Shown here: positions 18,005 to 26,991 of the stretch, piece after piece | Numbering within the stretch: the stretch's first letter is position 1 | Layout: each line of letters starts with the position of its first letter | From: Skermanella mucosa | GTDB lineage: Bacteria > Pseudomonadota > Alphaproteobacteria > Azospirillales > Azospirillaceae | Assembly: GCF_016765655.2 (NCBI RefSeq) | Contig: NZ_CP086106.1 | Coordinates: 1,610,501 to 1,674,500, forward strand | Direction: 5' to 3' | Length of the DNA stretch: 64,000 nucleotides | Translations under genes and position numbers: made by a program | The notes under the pieces: model-generated | Told to the model about the DNA's origin: nothing | Database searches by the model: none | What the model saw: the letters and a program-made list of their open reading frames with translations, nothing else

Positions 18005-19462
18005 TCAGCCGCGCGCTTCGGCGCGGTAGGTGATCTCCGACGTTTCGCCCGGAGTGTCCCGGTCGAGCAGCGGGATCGGATAATCGCCGGTGAAGCAGGC
18101 GTCGCAATATTGCGGCCGGGCGTTGTTGCGGCCCGGCTCGTTGACCGCCTTGTACAGGCCGTCGATCGAGATGAAGGCCAGGCTGTCGGCGCCGATATAC
18201 TTGGCCATCTCGTCGATCGAGTACTTGTGCGCCAGCAGCTTCTCCTTCTTCGGCGTATCGACGCCGTAGAAGCAGGCGTGGCTGGTCGGCGGGCTGGAGA
18301 TCCGCATATGGACCTCCCGGGCGCCGGCCCGGCGAACCATCTCGATGATCTTGATCGAGGTCGTGCCGCGGACGATGCTGTCGTCCACCAGGACGACCCG
18401 CTTGTTCTCGATCATGTGGCGGTTGGCATTGTGCTTCAGCTTGACGCCCAGGTTGCGGATCTGGTCGGTCGGCTCGATGAAGGTGCGGCCCACATAGTGG
18501 TTGCGGATAATGCCCAGCTCGAAGGGGATGCCGCTTTCCGCCGCGTAGCCGATCGCCGCCGGCACGCCGCTGTCGGGAACCGGGATGACCACGTCGGCAT
18601 CGACGGCGCTCTCCCGCGCCAGCTCCATGCCGATGCGCTTGCGCGCCTCGTAGACCGAATTGCCCTCCATCACGCTGTCGGGCCGGGCGAAGTAGATGTA
18701 TTCGAAGATGCAGAAGCGGCGGTGCTGCGGCAGGAACGGGCGGAGGCTGTGGACGCCGGAGCTGTCCAGGACGATCATCTCGCCCGGCTCCACGTCGCGG
18801 ACGAAGTCGGCGCCGATGATGTCGAGCGCGCAGGTCTCGCTGCACAGCACGTGGCTGTCGCCGACCCGGCCCAGGACCAGCGGCCGAACGCCCAGCGGGT
18901 CGCGCACGCCGATCACCATGTCCTTGGCCAGCGCGATCAGCGAGTAGGCGCCTTCCACTTGGCGGAGCGCCTCGACCATGCGGTCGATCACCGAGCCGCT
19001 GCGGGCGGTCGCCATCAGGTGGACGATCACTTCCGTGTCGGTGGTGGATTGGAACAGGCAACCGCGCCGGACCAGCTGGCGCCGAAGCATCAGCGCATTG
19101 GTCAGGTTGCCGTTGTGCGCCAGGGCGAAGCCGCCGAACTCGAAGTCCGCGAACAGCGGCTGGACGTTGCGCAGGACCGTGTCGCCGCTCGTGGCGTAAC
19201 GGACGTGACCGATCCCGGCATGGCCGCGCAGCTTGGCGATGACCGACTGGGAGCTGAAATTGTCGCCGACCTGCCCCATGGCATGCTGGATATGGTAGTG
19301 CTCGCCATCGAAGGTGACGATGCCCGCCGCCTCCTGCCCACGGTGCTGGAGGGCGTGGAGACCGAGCGCCGCGACGGCAGCCGCCTCACCGTGGTTGTAA
19401 ACGCCGAACACCCCGCACTCTTCGCGCAGCTTGTCGTCATCGAACGGATGGGTCGTCAACAT
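18005..19462 (-). CDS. purF: Amidophosphoribosyltransferase
   Basis: 485 residues. It catalyses the first committed purine step, moving glutamine amide nitrogen onto PRPP. The N terminus has a short propeptide before EECGVFG, whose cysteine (about residue 16) becomes the N-terminal nucleophile after cleavage. The glutaminase half includes LQHRGQEAAGIV; the phosphoribosyltransferase half carries VVLVDDSIVRGTTS. Cysteines in RFCIFEYIYFARPDS, HACFYG and YCDACFTGDYP resemble the [4Fe-4S]-type PurF of Bacillus subtilis. It is in a minus-strand run downstream of cvpA, an arrangement also known in E. coli (cvpA-purF). Confidence 0.96.
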   Translation of the reverse strand: MLTTHPFDDDKLREECGVFGVYNHGEAAAVAALGLHALQHRGQEAAGIVTFDGEHYHIQHAMGQVGDNFSSQSVIAKLRGHAGIGHVRYATSGDTVLRNVQPLFADFEFGGFALAHNGNLTNALMLRRQLVRRGCLFQSTTDTEVIVHLMATARSGSVIDRMVEALRQVEGAYSLIALAKDMVIGVRDPLGVRPLVLGRVGDSHVLCSETCALDIIGADFVRDVEPGEMIVLDSSGVHSLRPFLPQHRRFCIFEYIYFARPDSVMEGNSVYEARKRIGMELARESAVDADVVIPVPDSGVPAAIGYAAESGIPFELGIIRNHYVGRTFIEPTDQIRNLGVKLKHNANRHMIENKRVVLVDDSIVRGTTSIKIIEMVRRAGAREVHMRISSPPTSHACFYGVDTPKKEKLLAHKYSIDEMAKYIGADSLAFISIDGLYKAVNEPGRNNARPQYCDACFTGDYPIPLLDRDTPGETSEITYRAEARG

Positions 19463-19503
19463 GGGTGCTAAACCCTTTCGCGGGGTTTGTGAACGGTAGG
19501 CTG

Positions 19504-20211
19504 TCAGCGGTTGGTCTCGATCAGGCGGTCGAGTTCGGTTCGGTCCCGGTCCTTATACCCCGAGTCGGGCACCTGCGCACCCGCGTTCGTCGCGGCCGCC
19601 GGCGTCGGCCTGGGGGTGGAAAGGCGCTTCAGGGCTTCGTCCTGGACGGCGCGATTCGCCATGTCGGCGGCTGCCTTGGCCGCGGCGGCGCCGGACGCCG
19701 CCTGAGACTCGACCGCCGGACCGGTGCGGCCGGGCACCAGGTTTCGCAGCATCTCGGCCCCGGTCTGGATCACCGGCATGGTTCTCGCCTCCCGGAGCCA
19801 GCGCGGCTGCTCCGTGGGGGGGAAGACCCAAGTCACCGAGATATAGGCAAGGCAGACGATCACCGCACCCCTGGCGATGCCGAAAACGAAGCCGAGGGAG
19901 CGGTCAACGGCGCTCAGCGCCGAGCCGCGCACGCCCTTGGAGATCTGGTGGCTGAGGATCGACAGCAGGATCAGGGACGTGACGAATACCGCGAGGCCGG
20001 CCACGCCCTTGGCGATCAGGTCCTTGGCGACGACCTGCTGGACCAGCGGCAGGGCATGGGGGAACAGGTACAGGGTCGCGAAGGCGGCGCCGACCCAGGC
20101 GCCGACCGACAGCACCTCGCGGACCAGTCCGCGTGCGAACGCCAGCAGGGCCGACAGCAGCAGGATGACGATGACGGCGATATCGGTCGGGTTGATTGAT
20201 GTCGAGTCCAT
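19504..20211 (-). CDS. cvpA: CvpA family inner-membrane protein
   Basis: 235 residues from the ATG at 20211; a GTG at 20226 would add five residues. Four hydrophobic helices are visible: IAVIVILLLSALLAFARG, an FATLYLFPHALPL region, VAGLAVFVTSLILLSI, and LGFVFGIARGAVIVCLAYI. The GLVREV and DRSLGFVFG motifs are typical of the CvpA/colicin V production family. A charged, Ala-rich C-terminal tail follows. It is directly upstream of purF, as in many Proteobacteria. Function is poorly defined, with links to envelope stress and solute resistance in enterics. Confidence 0.87.
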   Translation of the reverse strand: MDSTSINPTDIAVIVILLLSALLAFARGLVREVLSVGAWVGAAFATLYLFPHALPLVQQVVAKDLIAKGVAGLAVFVTSLILLSILSHQISKGVRGSALSAVDRSLGFVFGIARGAVIVCLAYISVTWVFPPTEQPRWLREARTMPVIQTGAEMLRNLVPGRTGPAVESQAASGAAAAKAAADMANRAVQDEALKRLSTPRPTPAAATNAGAQVPDSGYKDRDRTELDRLIETNR

Positions 20212-20251
20212 GTCGGGATCCGTCACGTCATCTGGTGGATCAGGGGAGGCA

Positions 20252-21661
20252 TCAGGCCCGCCCGCGTCCGGCGGACGCCGCGGCGCGGGGTTCCTGGAAC
20301 ATCGGGATCAGGTCCTCCAGGTGGGCCAGCTCGATCCTGCGGATTCCGACATCGCCGCGGCTGCCGGACTTCCGGCTGCGCTGGGTCGGCATCAGGGACT
20401 TCTCGAAGCCGAGCTTCGCGGCCTCCTTCAGGCGGACGTCGGTCTGGCTGACCGCGCGGATCTCGCCCGACAGGCCGACCTCGCCGAACACCACCGTATC
20501 GGCCGGCACCGGTTCCCCGGTCAGCGACGACACCAGCGCCGCCGCGACCGCCAGGTCGGCGGCCGGTTCGCCGATCCGCAGGCCGCCCGCCACGTTCAGG
20601 TAGACGTCGTTGGCGCCGATCGCGACCCCGCAGCGCGCCTCCAGCACGGCAAGCACCATGGCGAGCCTGCCGCCGTCCCAGCCGACCACCGCGCGGCGCG
20701 GCGTGCCGAGGGGGGAGGGGGCGACCAGGGCCTGGATCTCGACCAGCACCGGGCGGGTTCCTTCAAGGCCGGCGAACACGCAGGCGCCGGATACGTCGCC
20801 GCGCCGCTCCGCCAGGAACAGTTCCGACGGGTTGGACACTTCGGTCAGGCCGGAGTCGGTCATCTCGAACACGCCGATCTCGTCGGTCGGGCCGAAGCGG
20901 TTCTTCACCGCGCGGAGAATCCGGAACTGGTGGCCGCGCTCCCCTTCGAAATAGAGCACCGTGTCGACCATGTGCTCCAGCACCCGCGGGCCCGCGATCG
21001 TGCCTTCCTTGGTCACGTGCCCGACCAGCACCAGGATGATGCCGCGCCGCTTGGCGACCCGGATCAGTTCCTGGGCCGAGGCGCGCACCTGGGCGACCGT
21101 GCCGGGCGCGCTGTCCAGCGTGTCCACGTACATGGTCTGGATCGAATCGATGATGCACAGGCCCGGCGCGTCGGCGGCGTCGAGGGAGGCGACGATGTCG
21201 CGGACGTTGGTCGCTGCGGCAAGTTCCACCGCGGAGTCGCTGGTGCCGAGGCGCGACGCGCGCATCCTGACCTGATCGACCGCTTCCTCGCCCGAGATGT
21301 AGGCGCATCGCAGGTTCCGGGCGAGGCTGCAGACGACCTGGAGCAGAAGGGTGGATTTGCCGATGCCGGGATCGCCGCCGACCAGCAGGGCCGATCCCGG
21401 CACCATGCCGCCGCCGCACACGCGGTCATATTCCGCGATGCCGGTGATGCGCCGGGGAGCCTTCTCGGAAACGCCCTTCAGGTCGACGAAGTCGATCCGC
21501 CGGCCGGTGCCGGCCGTCCGGCCCAGGCCCTTGGGGGCGCTTTCCGGAACCGCCTCTTCCACGAGGGTGTTCCACTCGCCGCACGCGTCGCACTTGCCGC
21601 TCCATTTCGGAGAGCTGGCGCCGCAGGCCTGGCAGACATAACGTGTGTTGGAACGGGCCAA
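20252..21661 (-). CDS. radA: DNA repair protein RadA (Sms)
   Basis: 469 residues if translation starts at the TTG at 21661, just before ARSNTRYVCQACG; the frame is open to an ATG at 21778, but the extra residues match nothing expected. Domains: N-terminal C4 zinc finger (CQACGASSPKWSGKCDAC), RecA-like ATPase with Walker A GGDPGIGKST, the RadA-specific KNRFG motif (VKNRFGPTDEIGVFEM), and a C-terminal Lon-protease-like domain without the proteolytic function. RadA promotes branch migration in recombination. A GAGAA box precedes the TTG. Gene order mlaE-mlaF-radA-cvpA-purF is collinear. Confidence 0.93.
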   Translation of the reverse strand: MARSNTRYVCQACGASSPKWSGKCDACGEWNTLVEEAVPESAPKGLGRTAGTGRRIDFVDLKGVSEKAPRRITGIAEYDRVCGGGMVPGSALLVGGDPGIGKSTLLLQVVCSLARNLRCAYISGEEAVDQVRMRASRLGTSDSAVELAAATNVRDIVASLDAADAPGLCIIDSIQTMYVDTLDSAPGTVAQVRASAQELIRVAKRRGIILVLVGHVTKEGTIAGPRVLEHMVDTVLYFEGERGHQFRILRAVKNRFGPTDEIGVFEMTDSGLTEVSNPSELFLAERRGDVSGACVFAGLEGTRPVLVEIQALVAPSPLGTPRRAVVGWDGGRLAMVLAVLEARCGVAIGANDVYLNVAGGLRIGEPAADLAVAAALVSSLTGEPVPADTVVFGEVGLSGEIRAVSQTDVRLKEAAKLGFEKSLMPTQRSRKSGSRGDVGIRRIELAHLEDLIPMFQEPRAAASAGRGRA

Positions 21662-21887
21662 TGTAACCGGGTTCTCGACGTGTTTGCGGTGCAGCAATGG
21701 ATAGCACGCGCGAACTTTCCGACCTATGGGAAACGCCAGGCTGGAAGACATTCGGCGCGAGACCTTGCCACGGGCCATGCCCGGCCCGGGAACTATCCTG
21801 AAAACGCTCGATGCTTATCGAAACAGCGTTTATTTAAGATGAACAGAACAGGAATACCAGAGGCCGACCCGGGGTCGATGCCGCGGG

Positions 21888-22721
21888 TCAGGGTTGCATG
21901 ACCTCCATCTGGATCGGCCCGTCGGCGCGCCCATGGATGAACTGGTCGACATATGGGTTGCCGGAATTGTCGATCTCCGACACCGGGCCGCTCCAGATGA
22001 TCTTTCCTTTGTAGATCATCGCGATCCGGTCGGCGATCTTGCGGGCGCTGGCCATGTCGTGGGTGATGGACAAGGCGGTGGCACCCAGGTCCCTGACGCA
22101 CTTGATGATCAGGTCGTTGATCACGTCGGCCATGATCGGATCGAGTCCGGTGGTCGGCTCGTCGAAGAAGATGATCTCCGGCTGCGTGGCGATCGCGCGG
22201 GCCAGGCCGACGCGCTTCTGCATGCCGCCGGACAATTCCGCGGGGAACAGGTCCGCCACTTCCTTGGCGAGGCCGACCGAGGCCAGTTTCTCGACCGCGA
22301 TCTCGCGCGCCTTGCCGCGGGGCATCTTCTCGCCCTGGATCAGGCCGAAGGCGACGTTCTCCCACACCGGCAGGCTATCGAACAGGGCGGCCCCCTGGAA
22401 CAGCATGCCGAACTTGCGCATCACCCGCTCGCGGTCGCGCGGACCGAGATTGGCCGTCTCCTCCCCGTCGATCCGGATCGACCCGCTGTCTGCCAGCATC
22501 AGGCCGATCGCGCATTTCAGCATCACCGACTTGCCGGTGCCCGAGCCGCCGATCACCACCAGGGATTCGGCCCGGCCGACCTCCAGGTCCACGCCGTTCA
22601 GCACGTGCTTGTCGCCGAAGGATTTGTGGACGCCTGACAGCTTCAGCTTGGGCGTGACGGTCTGGGTCCCGGGCGCGGCGTGGGCCGGCCTGCCTTCTGC
22701 GGTATGTGTCATGGCGCTCAT
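21888..22721 (-). CDS. mlaF: ABC transporter ATP-binding protein, MlaF-like
   Basis: 277 residues with all ABC ATPase marks: Walker A GGSGTGKS, Q-loop LFQGAALFDS, signature LSGGMQKR, Walker B IIFFDEPTTGLDP and the H-loop THD. The LFQGAALFDSLPVWENVAFGL stretch is typical of MlaF, the ATPase of the phospholipid transporter that maintains outer-membrane lipid asymmetry. The ATG overlaps the mlaE stop (ATGA). The usual MCE-domain gene mlaD does not follow; the next gene is radA. Confidence 0.92.
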   Translation of the reverse strand: MSAMTHTAEGRPAHAAPGTQTVTPKLKLSGVHKSFGDKHVLNGVDLEVGRAESLVVIGGSGTGKSVMLKCAIGLMLADSGSIRIDGEETANLGPRDRERVMRKFGMLFQGAALFDSLPVWENVAFGLIQGEKMPRGKAREIAVEKLASVGLAKEVADLFPAELSGGMQKRVGLARAIATQPEIIFFDEPTTGLDPIMADVINDLIIKCVRDLGATALSITHDMASARKIADRIAMIYKGKIIWSGPVSEIDNSGNPYVDQFIHGRADGPIQMEVMQP

Positions 22722-23491
22722 CGCGAAAAGAACAGGCCGGTGATCAGGTAGTTGAACACCAGGATAAGGATGGAGGAGGACACGACCGCGTTGGTCGTCG
22801 CGGCACCCACGCCCTGGGCGCCGCCGCGCGACTGGTAGCCGTGGTAGCAGCCCATCAGCGCGATCACGAATCCGAAGACGGCCGCCTTCACCAGGCCGGA
22901 GATCACGTCCATCGGCACCAGGTACTCCCAGGTGCGCCCGATATAGGCCGCCGGGTTGAAGTCCAGCCGGTAGACGCCGATCAGGAAGCCGCCGAATACG
23001 CCGATGATGTCGGCGATCAGGACCAGCAGCGGCAGCATGGTGAGGCCTGCGATGAGGCGGGGCACCACGAGGTACTTGAACGGGTTGGTCGCCAGGGTGG
23101 ACAGGGCGTCGACCTGCTCGGTCACCCGCATGGTCCCGATCTCCGCGGCCATGGAGGCACCGATGCGGCCTGCCACCATCAGACCGGCGAGCACCGGCCC
23201 CAGTTCTCGGGTGACGGAGAGTACCACCACGGTCGCGACGGCCCCCTCCGCCTGGAAGCGGGCGAAGCCGGTATAGCTCTGCAGGGCCAGCACCATGCCG
23301 GTGAACAGGGCGGTCAGTCCGACGACGGGCAGCGAATAATAGCCGATGTCGATCATCTGTCGCCCGATCAGGCGCATATAGAACGGCGGCCGGAAGCAGT
23401 GCGAGACGGCGACGCCCGTAAACAGCATAAGCCGGCCGGTCGCTTCCAGAAATATCAGGAAGGCGCGGCCGGTCGTGGTCAGGAAGCCCAT
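22718..23491 (-). CDS. mlaE: ABC transporter permease, MlaE-like
   Basis: 257 residues from the ATG at 23491, which has a GGGGGAT ribosome site just upstream; the open frame extends to 23596 but that part is not protein-like. Five or six hydrophobic helices, with the family core VTRELGPVLAGLMVAGRIG and AAEIGTMRVTEQVDAL. MlaE/YrbE permeases form the inner-membrane channel of Mla transporters. Coupled to mlaF. Confidence 0.92.
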   Translation of the reverse strand: MGFLTTTGRAFLIFLEATGRLMLFTGVAVSHCFRPPFYMRLIGRQMIDIGYYSLPVVGLTALFTGMVLALQSYTGFARFQAEGAVATVVVLSVTRELGPVLAGLMVAGRIGASMAAEIGTMRVTEQVDALSTLATNPFKYLVVPRLIAGLTMLPLLVLIADIIGVFGGFLIGVYRLDFNPAAYIGRTWEYLVPMDVISGLVKAAVFGFVIALMGCYHGYQSRGGAQGVGAATTNAVVSSSILILVFNYLITGLFFSR

Positions 23492-23750
23492 TGATCCCCC
23501 GTGGCAGCCTAGCGGGTGGCGGTTCCGCTCACCCACGCCCCCGTGCCGGGCACGACACTCGGGCCGGACGCGTCGAGGGAACGGCTGGAACCACACACCT
23601 AAACTGCTGGTGCCGTTGCAACTTTACCTCAGCGCGCAACCTTGTGCGGCGCACCCTAGCCAACCGTCATAACACTGTCAACGGCGGGGGCGCCAGCGGT
23701 TGCCCATAGGTGGATGGGGGCGGGCCTTCCGGCCGCACCCCCGTTTTCCC
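23492..23750. other. Gap between mlaE and dnaB
   Basis: About 260 bases, no supportable gene. The start of the mlaEF transcript should lie here. A GC-rich imperfect stem near 23713-23745 (gggggcgggcc / ggccgcaccccc) sits just after the dnaB stop and may help end that transcript. Confidence 0.35.
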
Positions 23751-25262
23751 CTATTCGTAGTCGCTGCCACCGCCCGGGTGGCTCTGGTCCAGGTCGCCGA
23801 ACTTGGTGTACTGGCCATCGAAGAACAGGCGCACCGTGCCGATCGGCCCGTGGCGCTGCTTGGCGATGATGACTTCGCCGGTGTTGTGGACTTCGCCCAG
23901 GCGCTGCTGCCAGCGCTGGTAGCGATCGTTGAACTTGTCGTCGGCCTCGTCGGGCCGCCGGCTCGGTTCGGCGCGTTCCAGGTAATACTGTTCGCGGAAG
24001 ACGAACATGACCACGTCGGCGTCCTGCTCGATCGATCCGGACTCACGCAGGTCGGAAAGCTGCGGACGCTTGTCCTCGCGCTGCTCGACGGCGCGGGACA
24101 GCTGGGACAGGGCCATGACCGGGACGTCCAGCTCCTTGGCGATGGCCTTCAGGCCGCGGGTGATCTCGGAGATTTCCTGCACCCGGTTCTCGTTGCCCTT
24201 GCCTCCGGAGCCGCGCAGCAGCTGGAGATAGTCGACCACGATCAGCCCGAGGCCGCCCGACGTGCGCGCCAGCCGGCGCGACCGGGTCCGGACCGCCGCG
24301 ATGCTCAAGGCCGGCGTGTCGTCCACATAGAAGGGGACGCGCGACAGGATGCTGCTGGCTTCCGAGAAGCGCTGGAAGTCCTCCGGCTTCAGGTCGCCGC
24401 GCCGGATCTTCTCCGAGGCGACCTGCGCCTCGTCCGCCAGGATACGGGTCGCCAGCTGCTCGGCCGACATTTCCAGCGAGAAGAAGGCGACCCCCGCGCC
24501 TTCCTTGCCGTCGGTGCGCAGGTGGGCCTTGGCCGCGGCGAACGCGATGTTGGTGGCGAGCGCCGTCTTGCCCATGGACGGACGCCCGGCGAGGATCAGC
24601 AGGTCGCTGGGATGAAGACCGCCCAGCTTGCGGTCCAGGTCGATCAGGCCGGTGGTGACGCCTGTGACCTGGCTGTCCCGCTTGAACGCCTCCTCCGCCA
24701 TCTCGATGGCGACTCGGAGCGACTGGCTGAACGGCTGGAAGCCGCCCTGGATGTCGCCGGTCGTCGCCAGGTCGAAGAGCTTCTTTTCCGCCCCTTCGAT
24801 CTGTTCGAGCGCCGCACCCTCGAGGTTGTGGCTGTAGGCCTCGTTGACCATGTCCTCGCCCATGTCGATGAGCTGGCGGCGGAGGTACATGTCGTGGATG
24901 ATTCGGCCATAGTGCTCGGAATTGACCACCGAGACCACGCTGCCGGCCAGTTCGGCGAGGTAGCCGACGCCGCCGACGCTATCCAGCGCCGGATCGCCTT
25001 CGAAATAGCGCTTCAGCGTGATCGGGTCGGCGACCTCGCCGCGCTGGACCAGGGTATGGATCGTCTCGAAGATTCGGCTGTGGACTGGATCGTAGAAATG
25101 CTCCGGCTTCAGGAACTCGCCGACCTTCTCGTAGGCCTTGTTGTTGGTCAGGATCGCGCCCAGCAGGCTCTGCTCAGCCTCGGCGTTGTGCGGGGTGATT
25201 CGGTAGCTGGGGCGTCGTCCGGCAGCATCCGCGGGGCGGGCGGCGCGAGGATCAGTGGTCAT
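23751..25262 (-). CDS. dnaB: Replicative DNA helicase DnaB
   Basis: 503 residues from the ATG at 25262; an ATG three codons earlier (25271) is equally possible. The N-terminal domain (PHNAEAEQSLLGAILTNN) mediates hexamer and DnaG contacts. The RecA-like C-terminal domain has Walker A AGRPSMGKTALA, Walker B GLIVVDYLQLL, and the DnaB-specific LSQLSRAVEQREDKRPQLSD with the arginine finger region. It unwinds DNA at the replication fork. It has its own upstream region with two DnaA-box-like sequences. Confidence 0.96.
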   Translation of the reverse strand: MTTDPRAARPADAAGRRPSYRITPHNAEAEQSLLGAILTNNKAYEKVGEFLKPEHFYDPVHSRIFETIHTLVQRGEVADPITLKRYFEGDPALDSVGGVGYLAELAGSVVSVVNSEHYGRIIHDMYLRRQLIDMGEDMVNEAYSHNLEGAALEQIEGAEKKLFDLATTGDIQGGFQPFSQSLRVAIEMAEEAFKRDSQVTGVTTGLIDLDRKLGGLHPSDLLILAGRPSMGKTALATNIAFAAAKAHLRTDGKEGAGVAFFSLEMSAEQLATRILADEAQVASEKIRRGDLKPEDFQRFSEASSILSRVPFYVDDTPALSIAAVRTRSRRLARTSGGLGLIVVDYLQLLRGSGGKGNENRVQEISEITRGLKAIAKELDVPVMALSQLSRAVEQREDKRPQLSDLRESGSIEQDADVVMFVFREQYYLERAEPSRRPDEADDKFNDRYQRWQQRLGEVHNTGEVIIAKQRHGPIGTVRLFFDGQYTKFGDLDQSHPGGGSDYE

Positions 25263-25318
25263 CGTTTCCATGTCGGGGAGACTAGCAGAGCGGGCCGGGC
25301 CGAGATAGACGCCGCGGC

Positions 25319-25359
25319 TGTGGATAGCTTGTGGAACCCGGCGAGTGAAGTTATCCACA
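25319..25359. promoter_or_regulatory. Two inverted DnaA-box-like sites upstream of dnaB
   Basis: ttatccaca at 25351-25359 is an exact consensus DnaA box on the + strand. tgtggatag at 25319-25327 is the reverse complement of ctatccaca, one base from consensus. They lie 57-97 bases before the dnaB start codon and point away from each other across 23 bases. This could let DnaA regulate dnaB; binding is inference. Confidence 0.5.
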
Positions 25360-25474
25360 GGCTGTGAAGATGGCGGAAATTAGCTCTCGCCATGAGGATT
25401 TCCGGATGCGATCATGCATCGAGGCATGGGTGTATTAACCATGCCATCGCCCGAGTTAAGGAAGGATTGGTTGA

Positions 25475-25879
25475 GTGGCCCGGAAATCCGACGGCGATAG
25501 CCGCCCGACGGCGGCTCAGGTGGAGTTGGCCCGGCTGGTGGCGGACCGGCACGATGTGCGGCTTCCGACCGGGTTCGAGAGCGACGGGACCTGGACGGGC
25601 AAGTTCCTCGACGTCTTCGCCTACGACACCGAGGTGGAGGAGGATGTCTTCCGCCGGATCCGCAACCTCGTCCAGTATGTCCGCGAAGGGCGCGACATCC
25701 CCGAGATGGCGCGCAAGGTCGGGCTCCGCCCGGATCAGGCCGAGTTCATGATCTCGGTGCTGCGCTGGTCGGACTACGACATGGAGGAGGTGGTCGAGGA
25801 TTTCGACACCGACCCGGAGGACGCCGCCTGGCGCGACATGGACCGCGACGTCGAGGCGCGTTCCTACGAATACTATTAG
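25475..25879 (+). CDS. Conserved-looking hypothetical protein, acidic C terminus
   Basis: 134 residues from a GTG at 25475, preceded by a strong AAGGAAGG ribosome site. The middle (VFRRIRNLVQYVREGRDIPEMARKVGLRPDQAE) resembles a small helical, possibly helix-turn-helix-like, segment. The C terminus is very acidic and aromatic (WSDYDMEEVVEDFDTDPEDA). No signal peptide or membrane helix. It is divergent from dnaB. I do not recognise a family. Confidence 0.7.
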   Translation: MARKSDGDSRPTAAQVELARLVADRHDVRLPTGFESDGTWTGKFLDVFAYDTEVEEDVFRRIRNLVQYVREGRDIPEMARKVGLRPDQAEFMISVLRWSDYDMEEVVEDFDTDPEDAAWRDMDRDVEARSYEYY

Positions 25880-25932
25880 TGGTCCCGCACAGTCTTTCTG
25901 ATGACGTTCGGCGGAGGCGAAGGCGGAGTGCG

Positions 25933-26029
25933 GTAGCTCGGCCTTCGCCCGTCAGGGCAAACGCCGACACCCTGCATCGACGCTCCGGCCATGCTGTCGG
26001 CGTCGGCCTTCGGCCGAGGCCGACCTACG
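25933..26029. repeat. REPIN-like inverted repeat, diverged copy
   Basis: The right arm (25993-26028) contains a strong hairpin, gtcggcct...aggccgac. Its reverse complement aligns with the left arm (25933-25970) at most positions: both begin gtag-tcggcct and end acgccgaca-c. Total length about 97 bases. This two-hairpin head-to-head layout resembles REP doublets. A second element of similar size but different sequence lies at 61925-62017. Confidence 0.5.
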
Positions 26030-26133
26030 ATAAATCAATCAACAACACGGTGCGCGAGGTCGGCCAGGCATTAGGTTTGTCGCAACAACTGTCCGGATAG
26101 CCTGTTGGACGAGGCAGTTGTTGAGAGGATCCG

Positions 26134-26319
26134 ATGCGGTATCGCGAGCAGAATGAGGACGGAAACGACACCGCCGGCCATATTGGTGCGGCGGCAGGCC
26201 TGATCATCGGCATCGTGCTGGGCTCGGTCATGCTGAATTTCACCGGCTCCGAGATCTCCGGCGAAGCCGGTTCGAACTCCGCGTTCACGCGCGAGTTGAA
26301 GACGCTCATGCACGGCTGA
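26134..26319 (+). CDS. Small single-helix membrane protein, unknown
   Basis: 61 residues with a clear AGAGGA ribosome site 6 bases before the ATG. A charged N terminus (MRYREQNEDGND) is followed by one hydrophobic helix (AAAGLIIGIVLGSVMLNF) and a polar tail. A strong terminator follows 31 bases after the stop, which supports a real transcription unit. A 9-bp inverted repeat (caacaactg at 26083, cagttgttg at 26115) lies just upstream. No known family. Confidence 0.6.
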   Translation: MRYREQNEDGNDTAGHIGAAAGLIIGIVLGSVMLNFTGSEISGEAGSNSAFTRELKTLMHG

Positions 26320-26350
26320 CTGGAACTCGCAAGGCTTTCTTCAAGCACGA

Positions 26351-26383
26351 AAAGCGCGCCGGCTGCCACAGCCGGCGCGCTTT
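26351..26383. terminator. Bidirectional terminator between small ORF and rplI
   Basis: Perfect 14-bp stem, aaagcgcgccggct (26351-26364) with agccggcgcgcttt (26370-26383), loop gccac. A/T-tracts at the base serve both strands. It lies between the + strand 61-residue gene and the - strand rplI. Confidence 0.85.
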
Positions 26384-26416
26384 CGCGTGGGAGCAATGGA
26401 TGTCCGCCGACGCCGA

Positions 26417-26989
26417 TCAGGCGTTGTCGGTATCCTCTTCCTCGTCGGCAGCGGCGGCGGCAGCCGCTTCCGCCTCTTCCTCGTCGGCCAGCAGGTCGGC
26501 CGTGGTGACCATGCCGCCGCGCTGGGCCTGCATCTCGGCCTCTTCCAGCGAACGGGCGACGTTCACCTTGACGTTCACGCTCACCTCCGGGTGGAGGATG
26601 ACGCGCACGTCGAACAGGCCGAGGCTCTTGATCGGGTCGCTGATGGCGACCTGATTGCGCTCGACGGTGAAGCCGTTGGCGGTCACCGCCTCGGCGATGT
26701 CGCGACCGTTGACCGAACCGTACAGCATGCCCGACTCGGCAGCCTGACGGGTGATGACGACGGCCAGGCCCTTCATCTTGCCGGCCACTTCCTCGGCTTC
26801 CTTCCGGCGCTCCAGGTTCTGCGCCTGAAGCTGGGCCTTCTGCGTCTCGAAGAAGGCGAGGTTCGCCTTCGTCGCGCGCAGGGCCTTCTTCTGCGGCAGC
26901 AGGAAGTTGCGCGCATAGCCGGGCCGAACCTTGACGACCTGACCCATCTGGCCGAGCTTCTCGACCCGCTCCAACAGAATGATATCCAT
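26417..26989 (-). CDS. rplI: 50S ribosomal protein bL9
   Basis: 190 residues from [20 protein letters not shown], the usual L9 start; further upstream the frame lies within the preceding gene. The N-terminal rRNA-binding domain includes [17 protein letters not shown] long connecting helix ([16 protein letters not shown]) and the C-terminal domain follow. An Ala/Glu-rich acidic tail ([21 protein letters not shown]) makes it longer than the 149-residue E. coli protein, as is common in alphaproteobacteria. Last gene of the rpsF-rpsR-DUF2232-rplI operon, 2 bases after the previous stop. Confidence 0.97.
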   Translation of the reverse strand: MDIILLERVEKLGQMGQVVKVRPGYARNFLLPQKKALRATKANLAFFETQKAQLQAQNLERRKEAEEVAGKMKGLAVVITRQAAESGMLYGSVNGRDIAEAVTANGFTVERNQVAISDPIKSLGLFDVRVILHPEVSVNVKVNVARSLEEAEMQAQRGGMVTTADLLADEEEAEAAAAAAADEEEDTDNA

Positions 26990-26991
26990 GA

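Noticed and set aside
20252-21778. Longer radA start at 21778
   Set aside because: The added 39 residues lack similarity expected of RadA; a TTG directly before the zinc finger has a plausible ribosome site.
26083-26123. 9-bp inverted repeat caacaactg/cagttgttg as a terminator or operator
   Set aside because: Loop of 23 bases and no T-run; too weak to call alone, mentioned under the adjacent small gene.
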